Shown in pieces: positions 43,110 to 52,326 of a stretch of DNA of 64,000 bases (position 1 is its first letter; every line of letters begins with the position of its first letter). The translations under genes were made by a program, and so were the position numbers. The notes beneath the pieces were generated by a model. The model was not told the DNA's origin, did not search any database, and saw only the letters and a list, made by a program, of their open reading frames with translations. This DNA is from Jidongwangia harbinensis. GTDB lineage: Bacteria; Actinomycetota; Actinomycetes; Mycobacteriales; Micromonosporaceae. The DNA lies in assembly GCF_020216025.1 (NCBI RefSeq), contig NZ_JAIWNC010000024.1, positions 1 to 64,000 on the forward strand. The letters are read 5' to 3'.

Positions 43110-45065
43110 GTGACGGCACCGACCAGGCGGCCGCCGCCACCGATGGGTCCCGGCCGGATGATGGCCGGCGCCATGCCGCCGGAGAAGCTGGAAGACTTCC
43201 GCGGTTCGCTCAAGCGGCTGCTCGGCCGGCTGCACCCGTACCGGTTGCGGGTCGCCGCGGTGCTCGCCTTCGGCGTGGTGAGCGTGTTCCTCTCGGTGCT
43301 CGGGCCGCTCCTGCTCGGCCGCGCCACCGACCTGATCTTCACCGGCGTGGTGGGCCGGATGCTCGAACCGGGCGTCACCAAGGCCGAGGCGGTGGAGCGG
43401 CTGCGCGCGCAGGGCGAGACGAACCAGGCCGACATGCTGGCCGCCCTGGACGCGGTGCCCGGCCAGGGCATCGACTTCTCCGCGCTGGGACGGCTGCTCG
43501 CCTGGGTGGCGCTGGTCTACGTGCTGGCGTCGCTGTTCGCGATCCTGCAGGGCCGCCTCACCGCGGTCGTCATGCAGACCGCGGTGCAGCAGCTGCGCCG
43601 GGACGTCGAGGCGAAGCTGTCCCGGCTGCCACTGTCCTACTTCGACGGCCAGCCGCGCGGCGAGGTGCTGAGCCGGGCCACCAACGACACCGACAACATC
43701 GCGCAGACGCTGCAGCAGACGTTCAGCCAGATGATCACGTCGTTGCTGACCATCGTCGGCGTACTCGGCATGATGATCTGGATCTCGCCGTTGCTGGCGG
43801 TCATCGCGCTGGTCACCGTGCCGGTCTCGATCTGGATCACCACGCTGATCGGCAAGCGGGCGCAACCGCAGTTCGTGGCGCAGTGGGCCACCACCGGCCG
43901 GCTCAACGGGCACATCGAGGAGATGTTCGCCGGGCATTCGCTGGTCAAGGTGTTCGGCCGGCAGCGCGAGGCGGCGCAGACGTTCGACACGCACAACGAG
44001 AAGCTGTACGCGTCCAGCTTCCGCGCCCAGTTCATCTCCGGACTGATCCAGCCGGCCATGATGTTCATCAGCAACCTGAACTATGTGCTGGTGGCCGTGG
44101 TCGGCGGCCTGCGGGTGGCGTCCGGCACGCTGTCGCTGGGCGACGTGCAGGCGTTCATCCAGTACTCCCGCCAGTTCAGCCAGCCGCTCACCCAGGTGGC
44201 CGGCATGGCCAACATGGTGCAGTCCGGTGTGGCCTCCGCGGAGCGCGTCTTCCAGTTGCTGGACGCGCCGGAACAGTCCCCCGAGCCGCCGTCGGCGCCG
44301 ATGCCGGCCGGCGTCCGCGGGCGGATCGCGTTCGAGGACGTGTCGTTCCGCTACCTGCCCGACAAGCCGCTGATCGAGCACCTGTCGTTCACGGTCGAGC
44401 CCGGGCAGACCGTGGCCATCGTCGGCCCCACCGGCGCCGGCAAGACCACCGTGGTCAACCTGCTGATGCGCTTCTACGACGTGACCGGTGGCCGGATCAC
44501 CCTGGACGGCGTGGACATCGCCACCATCCCCCGCGCCGAGGTACGCGAACACATGGGCATGGTGCTGCAGGACACCTGGCTGTTCGGCGCCACGATCGCC
44601 GAGAACATCGGGTACGGCGCGGACGACGCGACCCCGGAGGCGGTGCACGCGGCGGCCGAGGCGGCGCACGTGGACGGGTTCGCCCGGATGCTGCCGGACG
44701 GCCTGGACACGGTCCTCGACGAGGAGGGCTCGAACGTCAGCGCCGGCCAGAAGCAGCTGATCACGATCGCCCGGGCGTTCCTCGCCGAACCGAGCATCCT
44801 GATCCTGGACGAGGCGACGAGTTCGGTGGACACCCGCACCGAGGTGCTGATCCAGCGGGCGATGGCCACGTTGCGCACCGGCCGGACCAGCTTCGTCATC
44901 GCCCACCGGCTGTCCACCATCCGCGACGCCGACATGATCCTGGTGATGGAGAACGGCGCCATCGTCGAGCAGGGCAGCCACGACGAGCTCATCGCGGCGG
45001 CGGGTCCGTACGCCCGGCTCTACTCGGCCCAGTTCGCACAGGCCGCGGTGGACGTCGACCCGTAA
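43110..45065 (+). CDS. ABC exporter half-transporter B (canonical ATP site)
   Basis: 651 residues. A proline-rich N-terminus (about 25 residues; PPPPMGPGRMMAGAMPPEKL) precedes six helices and an ATPase with Walker A GPTGAGKTTVVN, signature VSAGQKQL (A for G), Walker B ILILDEATSSVD and switch IAHRLSTI. The intact Glu and His complement the degenerate partner. AAGGAGG stands 6 bases before GTG 43110. Its last 77 bp overlap the convergent hypothetical gene at 44989. Probable multidrug or lipid exporter. Confidence 0.92.
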   Translation: MTAPTRRPPPPMGPGRMMAGAMPPEKLEDFRGSLKRLLGRLHPYRLRVAAVLAFGVVSVFLSVLGPLLLGRATDLIFTGVVGRMLEPGVTKAEAVERLRAQGETNQADMLAALDAVPGQGIDFSALGRLLAWVALVYVLASLFAILQGRLTAVVMQTAVQQLRRDVEAKLSRLPLSYFDGQPRGEVLSRATNDTDNIAQTLQQTFSQMITSLLTIVGVLGMMIWISPLLAVIALVTVPVSIWITTLIGKRAQPQFVAQWATTGRLNGHIEEMFAGHSLVKVFGRQREAAQTFDTHNEKLYASSFRAQFISGLIQPAMMFISNLNYVLVAVVGGLRVASGTLSLGDVQAFIQYSRQFSQPLTQVAGMANMVQSGVASAERVFQLLDAPEQSPEPPSAPMPAGVRGRIAFEDVSFRYLPDKPLIEHLSFTVEPGQTVAIVGPTGAGKTTVVNLLMRFYDVTGGRITLDGVDIATIPRAEVREHMGMVLQDTWLFGATIAENIGYGADDATPEAVHAAAEAAHVDGFARMLPDGLDTVLDEEGSNVSAGQKQLITIARAFLAEPSILILDEATSSVDTRTEVLIQRAMATLRTGRTSFVIAHRLSTIRDADMILVMENGAIVEQGSHDELIAAAGPYARLYSAQFAQAAVDVDP

Positions 45066-46272
45066 GCACCCGGAACAGCACCCACGGCGCCGCGCCGACG
45101 GCCACCAGCAGGAGCAGGAGCGGCAGCCGCCACCACCCGGACCGGTCCGGCTCCGGCGGCGGCTGCACACCGGCCACCCACGGCCGCGCGGTCTTCGACC
45201 ACGCCACAAACGCATCACCCACCGGGAGTACGCCGAACGCGTACCGCCGCGTCCCCGGCGTGTCCAGCGGCACCCCCACCACGTCCCCGACATTGCCCAG
45301 CGCACCGGCCAGCCGCCCGTCACCCTGCACCCGCGCCGCACCCAACGTCACCACGGTCGCGGACAGGCTGATCCCGCGCACCAGCGGCCCCGAATCCACG
45401 TCGCCACGGCCGTCCGTCCCCTCCGGGTACTCCCGCACACCCGGCCCCAGCCACAGCGGCGTGGTCACGAACAACGACCGGAAGCGCAGATACTGCTGGC
45501 GCGCGAACTCCGGATCCAGGTCCACCAGAAACCGATTGATCATGCTCTGCGACGTGCCCCGCGCCACCTCGGCCGGCGCGCCGTCCAGCGGATCCACCCG
45601 GTGCGGAAGCAGGCCGGTGGCCGGGTCCAGCCGCTGCCGGACCTGCGCCAGCCAGCGGATCCGGGTCAGCTCGTACGCGGGCGGAAAAAGATGGTCGTGC
45701 AGCCGCAGCGACGCCGCCGCCACCGTGGAGTCCACCGGCCAGGCCTGCCTCGGATACGCTTCGAGAAACGGCGTCGGAGCGGCATCGAACGCGGCCGCCA
45801 GCTGCGCCGAATCGGCCCGGAACCGGCGCACCTGCTCCGGATCGCGGTCGGTCTGCAACGACAACAACCCGCCGCGCAGCCAGTTGGTCCACCCTCGGTA
45901 GAAAACGCCGTACGCCGGCACCAGCCCCGCGTCGAACGGCGCGCGACCGGCGTCCGTCTCCAGCTGCGCCAGCGCCCACCCGGCCTCGCGGATCTCCTCG
46001 GCCCGCTCGGCCGGCGGCTCGTCCCGGCCCAGGTCCACCTGGGTCAGGCCGTACAGCGCGTGCAGAAAGAACCAGCCCTCCGGAAACATCCGCTGGGCGT
46101 CCTCGGCCGCACCGCCGTCCAGCGCGGCACGCAGAAACGCCAGCTGCCGGCGCACCGGGGCCGAGTCGTCGGCCGGCAGGACGAGGCGCACCACACCCAG
46201 GGCCGCCCCCGCGGTTACGGCGAGCGCGAGCAGAATGCCAAGCACACGGGCGATGGTGCGGACCCTAGACAC
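44989..46272 (-). CDS. Hypothetical exported/membrane protein
   Basis: 427 residues. An N-terminal membrane anchor or signal (VLGILLALAVTAGAALGVVRLVL) and a C-terminal helix (LPLLLLLVAVGAAPWVLFRVL) flank a helical, Trp- and Tyr-rich outer domain (FPEGWFFLHALYGLTQVDLG, AYGVFYRGWTNWLRGGLLSLQ, LFVTTPLWLGPGVREYPEG). The alpha-helical toroid feel resembles linalool dehydratase-like exported proteins, but this is uncertain. Start at ATG 46272; 3' end overlaps the ABC gene. Confidence 0.8.
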   Translation of the reverse strand: MSRVRTIARVLGILLALAVTAGAALGVVRLVLPADDSAPVRRQLAFLRAALDGGAAEDAQRMFPEGWFFLHALYGLTQVDLGRDEPPAERAEEIREAGWALAQLETDAGRAPFDAGLVPAYGVFYRGWTNWLRGGLLSLQTDRDPEQVRRFRADSAQLAAAFDAAPTPFLEAYPRQAWPVDSTVAAASLRLHDHLFPPAYELTRIRWLAQVRQRLDPATGLLPHRVDPLDGAPAEVARGTSQSMINRFLVDLDPEFARQQYLRFRSLFVTTPLWLGPGVREYPEGTDGRGDVDSGPLVRGISLSATVVTLGAARVQGDGRLAGALGNVGDVVGVPLDTPGTRRYAFGVLPVGDAFVAWSKTARPWVAGVQPPPEPDRSGWWRLPLLLLLVAVGAAPWVLFRVLTGRRPPRPVRTGPSRAGRTDPPPR

Positions 46273-46396
46273 GGACCTATGGTACGAAAACTACGCTACG
46301 GGGTTCCGGTGGTGCGGCCTTGGCCAGCTCAGTCCCGCGAGCCTGTCGGTCCGCGTGGTGGGCCCTTTCCGGGCGAGCCCGGTTCCGCCGAGCCCG

Positions 46397-46813
46397 CCTC
46401 AGGCGCCCGCCTCAAGCGCCCGCCTCAAGCGCCCGCCACCGGCGCCCCTCCCGGCGCCCCCTCCCGGCGCCCCCGCCACTCGCCCGCCGCCCGCAGCCGC
46501 CCTGCCACCTCATGCCCGCTGCTCGCAGCCGGCTGCCAGGCCCTGCCACTCGCCCGCCACCCACGGCCGCCTACCGCACCCGCCTGCCAACCGCAGCCGC
46601 CTGCCGCACCCGCCTGCCAACCGCAGCCGCCTGCCACCCGCGTCCCGCCACTCGCCCGCCACCCACGGCCGCCTACCGCGCCCGCCCGCCAACCGCAGCC
46701 GCCTACCACCCACACCCGCCTACCGCGTCCCGCCACTCGCGCCACCCACGGCCGCCTACCGCGCCCGCCTGCCAATCCCAGCCGCCTGCCACCCGCGTCC
46801 CGCCACCCGCGTG
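46397..46813 (+). repeat. Imperfect CCGCC-rich tandem and higher-order repeats
   Basis: Starts with 13-bp units GCGCCCGCCTCAA (46397-46435), then higher-order blocks marked by CGCCACCCACGGCCGCCTAC, which recur near 46555, 46656 and 46740 (about 100 and 84 bp apart), each followed by CCCGCCTGCCAACCGCAGCC units. The opposite strand is G-rich and could form G-quadruplexes. No gene. Confidence 0.8.
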
Positions 46814-46902
<89 letters not shown>

Positions 46903-46989
46903 TGCCACCCACACCCGCCGCCCGCCACTCGCCCGCGATTCGTCTCCGCTTCCGCAGCGGCCTGCCACGTCCGCTTCGCGCGCTTACTC

Positions 46990-47066
46990 CGTCGATCTTG
47001 GACCTGTGGTGCCCGACTTGTCGGTGCGATGCGGCATTTGCTCCCGCCACGACTCCAAGGTCGACG
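46990..47066 (+). repeat. 77-bp palindromic element, copy A
   Basis: Starts CGTCGATCTTGGACCTGTGG and ends CCACGACTCCAAGGTCGACG; the two ends are imperfect inverted repeats (about 20 bp each), so RNA or single strand would fold into a long hairpin. A second copy lies at 47964-48040 in the opposite orientation; the two align without gaps over all 77 bp at roughly three quarters identity. Size and structure fit a MITE- or REP-like repeat. Confidence 0.8.
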
Positions 47067-47159
47067 TGCGGACCCTGCCCGTCGAGGAAGTCCCAGGGAT
47101 GGGGTGCTTGAGAGCCATGGCGGCAGGGCTTCGCCGTTACCGTGAGCGCGCCATCCACG

Positions 47160-47545
47160 GAGTCGGCCGTGTGTTGATTCGCGGCACCTACCGCACCCGA
47201 AGTCCGCACGGGCAACCGATGCCTGTTTCGCGTGCGGAACTACGGCACCCACCGCGCCCAAACTCCACGCACCACACCCACACCACCACGGCGCGCGGAG
47301 TTACGGCACCCACCACACCCAAACTCCACACACCACCACATCCCAGAAATACGACACCGCCTAACCCGAACTACTTCGCCCAGCGGGGTTTCGTCGGGCG
47401 ACTCGGCGATCGGCGCCGCGCGGGAGATCCGGCACCTACCGCGCCCGAACTCCACACACCACCAACACACGCAGAAATACGGCTCCCACCACACCCGGAC
47501 TACAGGCACCACGCACGGGGATCCGGCACCCACCGCACCAATATC
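47160..47545 (+). repeat. Degenerate copies of the dispersed GGCACCCACCGC repeat family
   Basis: Variants of CGGCACC(C/T)ACCGC followed by (A/G)CCC(A/G)AACTCCAC occur near 47166, 47243, 47303, 47429 and 47526, usually preceded by GGAACTA, GAGTTA or GGGATC. The same core occurs at 206, 267 and 444 near the left edge of the window. Spacing is irregular (about 60-125 bp). No coding signal. Confidence 0.75.
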
Positions 47546-47689
47546 CCGAAGCCCGCCACCCCAGTCCGCCTTCCCAGCACGGACAGGCGGGTTCCGTTCC
47601 CTACCTACTTCGACTTCACCGGGCCGGGATCCCACACACCGGCCCACCAGTCCGCGAAACGATCACCGCGACCCGAACCGTCCCCGCGC

Positions 47690-47935
47690 CCGCCGCCCAA
47701 ACCGCCCACGCCCCCCGACACCTAAACCGCCCCACGCCTCCACCGCCCAAACCGCCCCACGCCCCCCAAACCACCCCACGCCTCCACCGCCCAAACCGCC
47801 CCACGCCCCCCGCCACCCGAACGGCCCCACGCCGGCGCCGCCCGAACCGCCCGACGCCCCCACCGCCCGACGCCCACGCCGCCCCACGGCCCCACGCCCA
47901 ACCGCCCACGCCCACGCCCACAAGCTCCCCCACCC
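47690..47935 (+). repeat. 44-bp C-rich tandem repeat
   Basis: CACGCCTCCACCGCCCAAAC recurs 44 bp apart (47733 and 47777), within a longer decaying array of CCGCCC(A)AACCGCCCCACGC units. G is rare on the top strand. Confidence 0.75.
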
Positions 47936-47963
47936 CACCGAATAGCCCCACCCCCACAAACTC

Positions 47964-48040
47964 CGCCGATCATGGAGCCGTGGTGGCGACAAAAGCACCA
48001 CTGCACCAACAATTCCGGCACCACAAGTCCAAGATCGACG
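47964..48040 (-). repeat. 77-bp palindromic element, copy B (inverted relative to copy A)
   Basis: On the minus strand it begins CGTCGATCTTGGACTTGTGG and ends CCACGGCTCCATGATCGGCG. It matches copy A (46990-47066) position for position in reverse orientation with no indels. The pair encloses 897 bp of repeat DNA. Confidence 0.8.
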
Positions 48041-48280
48041 AAAACGGGGCTGGTCGGAGCACAGGTGTGCCGTTCTGCGCGGCGGCTCGAGGCGCCGTGA
48101 CATGTGGTTATGCGTCCGGATTTGGTACCGGCGTAATTGATCTGTATGAATTAGGAGAGTCTTAAGTGGGCTTTAGAGCATCGTTTGCCGGGTCGTGATG
48201 TTGAACCGGTACCCGATACCGTCTGCCATCGTCCCGCTACCAGGGACTCGACCCGTACCGCTGGAGAAAGTAGACACTCG

Positions 48281-49789
48281 ATGTTGCGCAGGGCTCACGC
48301 CCCAGCACATGTGCGGAAGCCGACCCCAGCAGCGCGCCGGACCCGGGCGCTGACGATCATCGGCGGCACCGCTACAGCCATATTGACGGCGTCCGTTCTG
48401 CCCATTCTGGCCGGCGACAATGGCCTCTCGCTGCGGCCCGTCGCCGACAGCACGGTCACCCAGGTGCCCCAGGACGGTGACACGGAGGCCAAGACCACGC
48501 TTGCCAGCTGCCCGGCGCTGTGCGACCGCAATCCGCGCGGCCGGCGCGACGCCACCTTGAAGTTCGCGGTGGACCAGCTGCCGGCCAACGCCACCGACGT
48601 ACGGGCGAAGCTGCGGGTGTACTCGTGGCACGACATCACCGCCCGGATCGTCACCCGCACCGTGGTCGGTGACCTGCGGGCCGCCGTGACGGCCGACCAG
48701 CTCGCCGACGTGCTGCCGGTGCAGTCGGCGGACCGGGTGCGGAAGGGCTACAACGAATTCGACGTGTCCGCGTCGGTTCAAGGCAACGGCACCTACACGT
48801 TCACGCTGTCGCAGGAGAGCCATAACACCCGGGTCTACTGGGCCTCGCGGGAGAACTCCCGGGAGAACCTCCGCCCGGAACTCGTGCTGTCCTACTCGAC
48901 CTCGTCGAAGCCGACGGCGACGCCCACCACGCCGGCCGTGACGATGCCGCCGCCCACCACGTCGCCCACCCCGGCACCGAAGCCGACCACCACGAAGCCG
49001 ACCAGCAGCAAGCCGTCGACCACCGCCCCGAAGCCGCCTCCGACGTCACCGACGGCCACACCGCCGGCCGTGCCGAAGGACTGGAACCTGGTCTGGTCGG
49101 ACGACTTCAACGGTGACAGCATCGACCGGTCGAAGTGGAACGTCCGCGACGGCGAGGGCCGCGACATCGACCTCGGCTGCAACGTGAGCAGTCCGAAGAA
49201 CTCGTTCGTCGGCGGCGGCAACCTCACCATCCGGGCGCTGCGCCAGAGTGCCACGTGCAGCGGGGAGACCCGCCCGTTCACCCAGGCCTATCTGGACACC
49301 ATCGGCAAGCACTCGTGGCAGTACGGCCGGTTCGAGATGCGCGCCAAGTCGCCGAACAAGCCGGATACGTCGAAGGGGTTGTGGCCGGCGTTCTGGCTGC
49401 GGCCGAACGACGGTGGCAACGGTGAGATCGACGTGACCGAGCTGCCCGGCGGCAAGGACTGGTACGGCAAGTCCACCGCGGCCATCTTCTACGACTACAC
49501 CCCGGTCAAGCAGGACACCCGGATCGCGTTGCCGGGTGGCGGGTATCCGGGCGACGGCTTCCACACGTACGCCACCGAGTGGGACGCCACGTCCATCAAG
49601 TGGTATCTCGACGGGAAGCTGGTGTGGACCCGGGACAAGAGCACCACGTCCTGGTACGACAAAGCGTTCCACAAGCCGTACAACCTCCGGCTGAATTTCC
49701 AGGTCGGTGGCTGGTTGGGTAACCCGGACGCGAAGACGAGCTTCCCGGCCGACTTCGTCGTCGACTACGTGAAGGTCTACCAGCGCTGA
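48281..49789 (+). CDS. Secreted GH16 beta-glucanase with N-terminal DNRLRE-like domain
   Basis: 502 residues. A long basic signal region with hydrophobic core (ALTIIGGTATAILTASVLPI) is followed by a DNRLRE-type beta domain (about 48-205; LRPVADSTVTQV, DATLKFAVDQLPANA, RPELVLSYST), a Thr/Pro/Lys linker (about 207-265) and a GH16 domain (about 268-502): WNLVWSDDFNGDSID, YGRFEMRAK, catalytic GEIDVTEL with two Glu, HTYATEWDATSIKWYLDG. It should cleave beta-1,3 or beta-1,3/1,4-glucans outside the cell. ATG 48281 has GGAGAAAG upstream. A strong terminator follows. Confidence 0.92.
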   Translation: MLRRAHAPAHVRKPTPAARRTRALTIIGGTATAILTASVLPILAGDNGLSLRPVADSTVTQVPQDGDTEAKTTLASCPALCDRNPRGRRDATLKFAVDQLPANATDVRAKLRVYSWHDITARIVTRTVVGDLRAAVTADQLADVLPVQSADRVRKGYNEFDVSASVQGNGTYTFTLSQESHNTRVYWASRENSRENLRPELVLSYSTSSKPTATPTTPAVTMPPPTTSPTPAPKPTTTKPTSSKPSTTAPKPPPTSPTATPPAVPKDWNLVWSDDFNGDSIDRSKWNVRDGEGRDIDLGCNVSSPKNSFVGGGNLTIRALRQSATCSGETRPFTQAYLDTIGKHSWQYGRFEMRAKSPNKPDTSKGLWPAFWLRPNDGGNGEIDVTELPGGKDWYGKSTAAIFYDYTPVKQDTRIALPGGGYPGDGFHTYATEWDATSIKWYLDGKLVWTRDKSTTSWYDKAFHKPYNLRLNFQVGGWLGNPDAKTSFPADFVVDYVKVYQR

Positions 49790-49798
49790 CACACACCC

Positions 49799-49833
49799 GA
49801 CAGGGTCCCGGTCCGCACCACCGGGACCCTGTC
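49799..49833 (+). terminator. Terminator of the GH16 gene
   Basis: A perfect 14-bp stem, GACAGGGTCCCGGT (49799-49812) and ACCGGGACCCTGTC (49820-49833), with a 7-base loop, 10 bp after the stop codon. Confidence 0.88.
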
Positions 49834-49865
49834 GTCAGCGCCGGGAATCCCTTACTGTCGAACGC

Positions 49866-51434
49866 GTGCCGCATGAACCCACCTCGGTTTCCGCCGCCGC
49901 GATCCCCCGCCCACGCATCCCGTCCGACGGCCCGTCCGGGGCCGGCTCCCCGACGTTTCCCGACGGCGACCCGCGGGCCCGGCACGACGGCATCGGGTGG
50001 GTCACCCGGGCCGTCTTCCCGGACCGCTCCCTGCGACTGACGGTGGGCGACGGCACAGACCACACCCCGGTGCGGTACGCGGTGATTCCGTCCCTCGGCC
50101 ACGCCCGGTTCCTGCTCCCCCTGGCCTCCCGCACGGTGACCGCGGCGTCCCTGCTGGCGTACAACGCGCTCCGCCCACCGAAGGTGCGCGCCTCGCGCGC
50201 CGCGATCGGCCTGCTCGCCCGCGCCGGCGCGCTCGGCCTGACCCGCGCGCCGGTGCTGTCCGTGCACGGCGGACCGTTGCTCTGGGACCATCTGGCCGAG
50301 CTGCTCGGCGTGGACCGCCTGCACGCGGCGATCGGCATCCGCCCGCCGGATCCGCACCACAAGCCCACCCTGCAGCTCTTCGACGACCACGGGCGGCCGC
50401 GCGGATACGCCAAGATCGGCTGGAACGACGGCACCCGTGCCATGGTCCGCGCCGAGGCCGCCACGCTGACCGACCTGCCCGAGCCGAGCGGCGACCTGCC
50501 CGCGACGCCGCGCCTGGCGTTGCACACACGGTGGCAGGACCGGGAGGTCGCGGTGATCGAGCCGATGCCCCGGTCGGTACGCCGGATCCGCCGGCCCGGC
50601 ACACCCCGGATCGAGGCCATGCTCGCGGTGGCCCGCCGGGGCGGGCCACCGGCCCCGCCCCGGCCGTTCGGCGAGTCGTCCTTTCTGGACACCTGGCGCC
50701 GCCGCGCCACCGGCGCGCCACAACCCACCAGCACCGCACAACCGACCGGCACCGCACAACCGACCGGCACCGCACAACCGACGGACACGCCGCAGACAAC
50801 CGGCCGCCCGCAGACGACGGACGCGCCACAGCCGACCGGCGCCCCGCACACCACAGGCACGCCGCACACCACAGGCACGCCGCACACCACAGGCACGCCG
50901 CACACCACAGGCACGCCGCACACCACAGGCACGCCGCACACCACAGGCACGCCGCACACCACAGGCACGCCGCACACCACGGGCACGCAGCAGCCGACCG
51001 GCACGGTCACGATCGGAGCCGCCATCGAGGCGCTCGTGGCCCGGGACGGCGATCTGGAACTCGAATTCGGCGACTGGCACGGCGACTGGGTCCCGTGGAA
51101 CATGGCCCGTCACCGCGGCGGTCTGCTCGTGTGGGACTGGGAGAACCGCGCGCCGGACGTACCCGTCGGATTCGATCTGGCGCACCAGGCGTTCCAGACC
51201 GCGCTGTCCACCCACGGGCGGCCCGCCGCGGCCTGCGCCGCGGCGGTCGACGAGGCGCTGCACAGTCATGGCGCGGCGCTCGGGCTGGGGCCACGCCGGC
51301 AGCGCCTGGTCGCGGACGCCTACCTGGTGGAGCTGTGGTTGCGCACCTACGAACTCTCCGCCGGAGGCGCCGGCTGGAACCCCAAGCTGCACCCCGCGCT
51401 GCTGCACGTGCTGGCGCAGCGCCTGGCCGGCTGA
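49866..51434 (+). CDS. Phosphotransferase-like protein interrupted by a TP-rich repeat insert
   Basis: 522 residues. Residues about 40-270 carry LLAYNALRPPKVRASRAA, GYAKIGWNDGTRAMVRAEA and VIEPMPRSVR, like the N-lobe of an aminoglycoside-phosphotransferase-type kinase (Lys in YAKIGW). Residues about 284-379 are low-complexity: TAQPTG units and then eight copies of HTTGTP (18-bp DNA unit). The catalytic lobe resumes with FGDWHGDWVPWNMAR (His near 405) and LLVWDWEN. GTG 49866 is the start. The insert lies between the two lobes. It converges with the sulfotransferase gene of the polysaccharide operon and may act on a polysaccharide precursor; function unproven. Confidence 0.82.
   Translation: MPHEPTSVSAAAIPRPRIPSDGPSGAGSPTFPDGDPRARHDGIGWVTRAVFPDRSLRLTVGDGTDHTPVRYAVIPSLGHARFLLPLASRTVTAASLLAYNALRPPKVRASRAAIGLLARAGALGLTRAPVLSVHGGPLLWDHLAELLGVDRLHAAIGIRPPDPHHKPTLQLFDDHGRPRGYAKIGWNDGTRAMVRAEAATLTDLPEPSGDLPATPRLALHTRWQDREVAVIEPMPRSVRRIRRPGTPRIEAMLAVARRGGPPAPPRPFGESSFLDTWRRRATGAPQPTSTAQPTGTAQPTGTAQPTDTPQTTGRPQTTDAPQPTGAPHTTGTPHTTGTPHTTGTPHTTGTPHTTGTPHTTGTPHTTGTPHTTGTQQPTGTVTIGAAIEALVARDGDLELEFGDWHGDWVPWNMARHRGGLLVWDWENRAPDVPVGFDLAHQAFQTALSTHGRPAAACAAAVDEALHSHGAALGLGPRRQRLVADAYLVELWLRTYELSAGGAGWNPKLHPALLHVLAQRLAG
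50847..50990 (+). repeat. 18-bp in-frame tandem repeat, 8 copies
   Basis: CACACCACAGGCACGCCG is repeated at 50847, 50865, 50883, 50901, 50919, 50937, 50955 and 50973; the first seven are identical and the last has two changes. It encodes HTTGTP. Related ACCGGCACCGCACAACCG units precede it (about 50730-50785). Identity of the units at the DNA level suggests recent slippage expansion. Confidence 0.92.
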
Positions 51435-51438
51435 CCGG

Positions 51439-52326
51439 TCAGGACCAGGCGAACGTCATCCCGAGCCGGTCCGCCAGCGCCTCGTTGTGCGGCCGGTAGT
51501 ACGACCGCAGCTCGGCCCGGACCGCGTCGTCCATCCCCCGGCTGGGCCGGTCGTTGAACACGTCGTACGCGGGCAGCTGGTACGGCGGCAACCCGATGAA
51601 GTCGAGGATCTTCGCGTACGACGCCGCCGGGTCGCGGTAGAACGTCTCGCTCGCCAGGAACAGCAGCTGCGAGCGGTCGAACCGGTCCAGCCAAGGTTCC
51701 AGGTGGTCGAGGTAGCGGCCCCGCTCCCGGTAGGTGTACCAGTCGTACGCCTCGCTGACGTACGTCGGGTCGGCGAGCAGCCGCTCCCGCTCCCCCGCGG
51801 TCCGGTCCGGTTCGGCGGCCAGCGCGGCGGCGAAGTCGAGCGGCTCCTTGCCCTCGGTCCGGCGTTCCTTCCAGTGCGAGTAGGCCCGCTCCACCGGGTC
51901 CCGCAGCAGCACCACCATCCGCGCCTGCGGCATCAGCGCGGCCACCCGGGCGGCGGCCAGCGGGTGGAACATGTACAGCGGCGCGGCCTCGCCCACCTTC
52001 GACGGGCCGCCGTGCCGGCGTTCCAGCGCGGCCCGCTGCCGGCGGGTCGGGAAGTGCGAGCGGTACCAGGCCTCGCCTCGGCCGAAGTTCTCCTCGAAGT
52101 AGTGCGACGTCTTGGTGTTCCACGCCGGGAACAGCGGCGGCACGAGCGGGTGCTGCAGCAGGTACCGCCACAGCGACGTGGTGCCGCCGCGCTTCGTGCC
52201 GATCACCAGGAAGTCCGGCAGCGGACGCTGATCGGCGGTGCGCTCGCCGTACTTGACCAGCAGTTCCCGCAGCTGCTCGCGGGCCTGGCGGGGCGCCGCC
52301 CGCTTGATCCTGTCCTTGACCGTCAC
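51439..52326 (-). CDS. Sulfotransferase of the exopolysaccharide operon
   Basis: 295 residues. PAPS-binding loops are clear: 5'-phosphosulfate site VIGTKRGGTTSLWRYLLQHP and 3'-phosphate site MVVLLRDPVERAYSHW; DVFNDRPSRGMDD is near the C-terminus. It resembles carbohydrate (heparan/NodH-type) sulfotransferases, which put sulfate on sugars. GTG 52326 overlaps the flippase stop by 4 bp, so it is the last gene of the polysaccharide operon. A sulfated polymer or lipid is the likely product. Confidence 0.9.
   Translation of the reverse strand: MTVKDRIKRAAPRQAREQLRELLVKYGERTADQRPLPDFLVIGTKRGGTTSLWRYLLQHPLVPPLFPAWNTKTSHYFEENFGRGEAWYRSHFPTRRQRAALERRHGGPSKVGEAAPLYMFHPLAAARVAALMPQARMVVLLRDPVERAYSHWKERRTEGKEPLDFAAALAAEPDRTAGERERLLADPTYVSEAYDWYTYRERGRYLDHLEPWLDRFDRSQLLFLASETFYRDPAASYAKILDFIGLPPYQLPAYDVFNDRPSRGMDDAVRAELRSYYRPHNEALADRLGMTFAWS

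Noticed and set aside
48100..48280. Riboswitch (for example c-di-AMP type) before the GH16 gene
   Set aside because: The region is relatively A/T-rich but I found none of the conserved helices or loop motifs.
50847..50990. Regular 18-bp repeats, as a possible CRISPR array
   Set aside because: There are no spacers; units are directly adjacent and in frame within a coding sequence.
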